From assembly GCA_964036315.1 (NCBI GenBank), contig CAXIWW010000817.1, forward strand, positions 9,459,501 through 9,523,500: DNA of 64,000 nucleotides, read 5' to 3'. The translations under genes and the position numbers were made by a program. Position 1 is the first letter of the stretch; each line of letters starts with the position of its first letter. Shown here piece by piece: positions 59,201-64,000 of the stretch. Below the pieces are notes generated by a model that saw only the letters and a program-made list of their open reading frames with translations, was not told where the DNA came from and did no database searches. The stretch comes from Acanthosepion esculentum (Eukaryota > Mollusca > Cephalopoda > Sepiida > Sepiidae).

Positions 59201-62200
59201 TGATCTGTTGGTTTCCGGTCCATATTTGAGCGTCTAATGTAAGATTTTAGACTACGTCCAGCAGCATGGCCTCTGACCTGTTGGCTTCCGGTCCATATTT
59301 GAGGGTTTTGTGTAAAATGATACATTACTTCCAGCAGCCCTGTTTCTGATATCTTGGATTCTGGTGCATATTTGAGCGTCTAATGTAAAAAGATAAACTA
59401 CGACCAGCAGCATGGCCTCTGATCTGTTGGTTTCCGGTCCATATTTGAGCATCGAATATAAGATTTTAGAATACATTCAGCAGCATGGCCTCTGACCTGT
59501 TGGCTTCCGGTCCATATTTGAGCGTTTTGTTTAAGATGATACACTACGTCCAGCAGCCATGATTCTGATATGTTGGTTTCTGGTGCATATTTGAACGTCT
59601 AATCTAAAAATATAAACTACGTCTAGCAGCATGGCCTCTGATCTGTTGGTTTCCGGTCCATATTTGAGCGTTTTGTGTAAAATGATACACTACTTCCAGC
59701 AGCCCTGTTTCTGATATCTTGGTTTCTGGTGCATATTTGAGCGTCTAATGTAAAAAGATAAACTACGTCCAGCAGCATGGCCTCTGATCTGTTGGATTCT
59801 GGTGCATATTTGAGCGTCTAATGTAAAAAGATAAACTACATCCAACAGCATGGCCTCTGATATGATGGTTTCCGGTCCATATTTGAGCGTCTAATGTAAG
59901 GATTAGACTACGTCTATCAGCATGGCCTCTGACCTGTTGGCTTCCGGTCCATATTTGAGCGTCTTGTGTAAGATGATACACTACGTCCAGCAGCAACGTT
60001 TCTGATCTGTTTTTTCTGGTGCATATTAGAGCGTCTAATGTAAAAAAATAAACTACGTCCAGCAGCATGGCCTCTGATCTGTTGTTTTCCGGTCCATATT
60101 TTAGCGTCTAATGTAAGATATTAGACTACGTCTAGCAGCATGGCCTCTGACCTGTTGGCTTCCGGTCCATATTTGAGCATCTTGTGTAAGATGATACACA
60201 ACATCCAGCAGCCATGATTTTGATGTCTTGGTTTCTGGTGCATATTTGAGCGTCTAATGTAAAAAGATAAACTACGACTAGCAGCATGGCCTCTGATGTG
60301 TTGGTTTCCGGTCCATATTTGAGCGTCTAATGTAAGATTTTAGAATACCTCCAGCAGCATGGCCTCTGACCTGTTAGCTTCCGGTCCATATTTGATCTTC
60401 TTGTGTAAGATTATACTGTACGTCCAGCAGCCATGATTCTGATCTGTTGTTTTCTGGTTCATATTTGAGCGTCCAATGTAAAAAGATAAACTACGTCCAG
60501 CAGCATGGCCTCTGATCGGTTTGTTCCGGTCCATATTTGAGCTTCTAATGTAAGATATTAGACTACGACCAGCAGCATGGCATCTGACCTCTTGGCTTCC
60601 GGTCCATATTTGAGCGTCTTGTGTAAGATGATACACTACGTCCAGCAGCATGGCCTCTGATCTGTTGGTTTCCCGTCCATATTTGAGCCTCTAATGTAAG
60701 ATTTTAGACTACGTCCAGCAGCATGTCCTCTTACTTGTTGGCTTCCGGTTCATATTTGAACGTCTTGTGCAAGAGATTATACACTACGTCCAGCAGCCAT
60801 GATTCTGATCTGTTGGTTTCTGCTGCATATTTGAGCGTCTAATGTAAAAAGATAAACTACGTCCAGCAGCATGGCCTCTGATCTGTTGGTTTCCGGTCCA
60901 TATTTGTGCGTCTAATGTAAGATTTTAGAGTACGCCCAGCAGCATGGCCTCTGACCTCTTGGCTTCTGGTCCATATTTGAGCATCTTGTGTAAGATGATA
61001 CACTACGTCCAGCAGCCCTGTTTCTGATCTCTGGCTTTCTGGTGAATATTTGAGCTTCTAATGTAAAAAGATAAACTACGTCAAGTCACATGGCCTCTTA
61101 TCTGTTGGTTTCCGGTCCATATTTGAGCGTCCAATGTAACATTTTAGACTACGTCGAGCAGCATGGCCTCTGACCTGTTGGATTCCGGCACATATTTGAG
61201 CGTCTTGTGTAAGATGATACACTACGTCCCGCAGACATGCTTCTGATCTGTTGGTTTATGCAGTATTTGAACGTCTAATGTAAAAAGATAAACTACGCCC
61301 AGCAGCATGGCCTCTGATCTGTTGGATCCGGTCCATATTTCAGCATCGAATGTAAGATTTTAGAATACATGCAGCAGCATGGCCTCTGACCTGTTGGCTT
61401 CCCGTCCATATTTGAGCATATTGTGTAAAATGATACACTACGTCCAGCAGACATGATTCTGATCTGTTCGTTTCTGTACATATTTGAGCGTCTAATGTAA
61501 ATAGATAAACTACCTCCAGCAGCATGGCCTCTGATATGTTGGTTTTCCGTCCATATTTGGGCGTCTAATGTAAGATTTTAGTCTACGTCCAGCAGCATGA
61601 CCTCTGACCAGTTAGCTTCCGGTCCATATTTGACCGTCTTGTGTAAGATGATACACTACGCCTAGCAGCCATGATTCTGATCTGTTGGTTTCTGCTGCAT
61701 ATTTGACCGACTAATGTAAAAAGATAAACTACGTCCAGCAGCATGGCCTCTGATCGTTTGGATTCCGATCCATATTTGAGCGTCTAATGTAAGATTTTAG
61801 ACTACGACCAGCAGCATGGCCTCTGACCCCTTGGCTTCCGGTCCATATTTGAGCGTCTAATGTAAAAAGATAAACTACGTCCAGACGCATGGCCTCTGAC
61901 CTGTTGGCTTCCGGTCCATATTCGAGCGTCTTGTGTAAGATTATACTGTACGTCCAGCAGCCATGATTCTGATCTGTTGTTTTCTGGTGCATATTTGAGC
62001 GTCTAATGTAAAAAGATAAACTACGGCCAGCAGCATGGATTCTGATCTGTTGGTTTCCGGTGCATATTTAAGCCTGTAATGTAAGATTTTAGACTACGTC
62101 CTGCAGCATGGCCTCCGAACTGTTGGCTTCCGTTCCATATTTGAGCGTCTTGTGTAAGAAGATACACTACGTCCAGCAGCCATGATTCTGATCTGTTGGA

Positions 62201-64000
62201 TTCTGGTGCATATTTGAGCGTCTAATGTAAAAAGATAGACTACGACCAGCAGCATGGCCTCTGATCTGTTGGTTTCCCGTCCATATTTGAGCGTCTAATG
62301 TAAGATTTTAGACTACGTCCAGCAGCATAGCCTCTGTCCGTTTGGCTTCCGGTCCATATTTGAGCGTCTTGTGTAAGATGATACACTACATCCAGCAGCC
62401 CTGTTTCTGATCTCTTGGTTTCTGATGCATATTTTAGCGTCATGTGTAAGATTATACACTACGTCCAGCTGCCATGATTCTGATCTGTTGGTTTCTGGTA
62501 CATATTTGAGCGTCTAATGTAAAAAGATAAACTACGACCAGCAGCATGGCCTCTGATCTGTTGGTTTCCGGTCCATATTTGAGAATCGAATGTAAGATTT
62601 TAGAATACATGCACAGCATGGCCTGTGACATGTTGGCTTCCCGTCCATATTTGAGCATATTGTGTAAAATGATACACTACGTCCAGCAGACATGATTCTG
62701 ATCTGTTCGTTTCTGTACATATTTCAGCGTCTAATGTTAATAGATAAACTACGTCCAGCAGCACGGCCTCTGATCTGTTGGTTTCCCGTCCATATTTGAG
62801 CGTCTAATGTAAGATATTAGAATACGTCCAGCAGCATGGCATCAGACCTGTTGGCTTCCGGTCCAGATTTGAGCGTCTTGTGTAAGATGATACACTACGT
62901 CCAGCAGCCCTGTTACTGATATCTTGGTTTCTGGTGAATTTTTGAGCGTCTAATGTACAAAGATATACTACGTCCAGCAGCATGGCCTCTGACCTGTTGA
63001 TTTCCGCTCCATATTTGAGCGTCTTGTGTAAGATGGTACACTACGTCCAGCAGCCATGATTCTGATCTGTTGGTTTCTGGTGCATATTTTGAGCGTCTAA
63101 TTTAAAAAGATAAACTGCGCCCAGCAGCATGGCCTCTGATTTGTTGGTTTGCCGTACATATTTGAGCGTCTAATGTAAGATTTTAGACGACGTCCAACAG
63201 CATTGCCTCTGACATGTTGGCTTCCGGTCCATATTTGAGCGTCTTGTGTAAAATGATACACTACGTCCAGCAGTCATGATTCTGATCTCTTGGTTTCTGG
63301 TGCATATTTGAGCGTCTAATGTAAAAAGATAAACTACGACCAGCAGCATGGCCTCTGATCTGTTGCTTTACGGTCCATATTTGAGCGTCTAATATAAGAT
63401 TTTAGAATAGGTTCAGCTGCATGGTCTCTGACCTGTTGGCTTCCGGTCCATATTTGAGCGTCATGTTTAAGATGATACACTACGTCCAGCAGCCCTGTTT
63501 CTGATCTGTTAGTGTCTGGTGTATATTTGAGCGTCTAATGTAAAAAGATAAACTACGTCCAGCAGCATGGCCTCTGATCGGTTGGCTTCCGGTCCATATT
63601 TGAGCGTCTTGTGTAAGATGATACACTACGTCCAGCAGCCCTGTTTCTGATCTCTTGGTTTCTGGTGCATATTTGAGCGTCTAATGTAAAAAGATAAATT
63701 ACGTCCAGCAGCATGGCCTCTGATCTGTTGGTTTCCGGTCCATATTTGAGCGTCTAATGTAAGATATTAGACTACGTCCAGCAGCATGGTCTCTGACCTG
63801 TTGGTTTCCGGTCCATATTTGAGCGTCTTATGTAAGATGATAGACAACGTCCAGCAGCCATGATTTTGATCTCTTGGTTTCTGTTGCATATTTGAGCGTC
63901 TAATGGAAAAAGATAAACTACATCCAGCAGCAAGGCCTCAGATCCGTTTGATTCCGGTCCATATTTGAGCGTCTAATGTAAGATGTTAGACTACGTCCAG
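53256..64000 (-). repeat. Satellite D block, minus orientation, third series
   Basis: This is about 147 monomers of 73 bp with the same three types as in the central block, running off the right edge of the window. The trimer order is less regular in the first 2 kb, where several monomers are truncated or rearranged, for example near 53970-54020 with CTCAATATCATGCTGCTGG. Later stretches are more regular. Recurrent open frames of 60-103 codons reflect the 219-bp trimer. No inserted element is seen. Confidence 0.95.
58280..63505 (-). repeat. Pair of ~0.85-kb D segments duplicated 4374 bp apart
   Basis: The interval of about 58280-59130 recurs at about 62655-63505. Shared rare variants are the TAGATAAACTAC unit, CACGGCCTCTGATCTG, CCCTGTTACTGATATC, GTGAATTTT, AATGTACAAAGATA, AGATGGTACACTACG, ATAAACTGCG, GGTTTGCCGTACATATTTG, AGACGACGTCCAACAGC, GTTGCTTTACGGTCC and GCGTCATGTTTAAG. 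The offset, 4373-4374 bp, is about 60 monomers. A related fragment at about 61290-61530 lies 1239 bp (17 monomers) before the second copy. Confidence 0.85.

Overview
The window contains no gene that I can support. It is 64 kb of uninterrupted tandem-repeat (satellite) DNA, so the source is almost certainly a large eukaryotic genome: heterochromatin, pericentromere, subtelomere, or a sex or B chromosome. The lineage cannot be told from the sequence, because I recognise none of the four repeat families. There is no rRNA, tRNA, recognisable transposon, telomere repeat or unique single-copy stretch.

Four unrelated families fill the window end to end. Family A is a GC-rich minisatellite whose units alternate between about 31 and about 42 bp; the longer form carries an extra 11-bp block, ACCCAGGAGAC. 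It covers about 19.8 kb. Family B has a unit of about 60 bp (about 11.5 kb). Family C is AT-rich with a unit of about 394 bp (about 4.1 kb). Family D has a 73-bp monomer organised as a 219-bp a-b-c trimer (about 28.7 kb). In this annotation A-fwd is the G-rich strand (GTCGTCTGCGTGGGACTTTC) and A-rev its complement. B+, C+ and D+ are the orientations found first in the window.

Layout: A-fwd 1-1063; A-rev 1064-15241; B+ 15242-16537; B- 16538-17202; C- stub 17203-17298; C+ 17299-19098; D+ 19099-23408; D- 23409-37028; C- 37029-38049; C+ stub 38050-38146; B+ 38147-40763; B- 40764-43185; A-fwd 43186-47698; B- 47699-52180; C- 52181-53255; D- 53256-64000.

The order A-B-C-D-C-B-A is a very large imperfect inverted repeat. 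The A/B, B/C and C/D boundaries, and a strand switch inside C, occur at equivalent bases in both arms (15241 and 43185; 17202 and 38146; 19098 and 37029; 17298 and 38049). The arms therefore descend from one already-joined segment that was duplicated in inverted orientation and then changed by unit gain and loss. The third series (B-C-D, 47.7-64 kb) has the same family order with different junctions. Part of its B block is an inverted copy of 38.1-40.7 kb, so A-fwd sits inside a second, nested inverted repeat.

Numerous long open frames, up to about 1,100 codons, exist in A and B. They are by-products of repeat composition and unit length, not genes. The interest of the window is structural: mirrored satellite blocks, precise strand switches, several layers of higher-order repeats (219, 238, 370, about 850-950, 1021 and 1208 bp, plus pairs 1.96 and 4.37 kb apart), and one short open frame that recurs across copies of family C.
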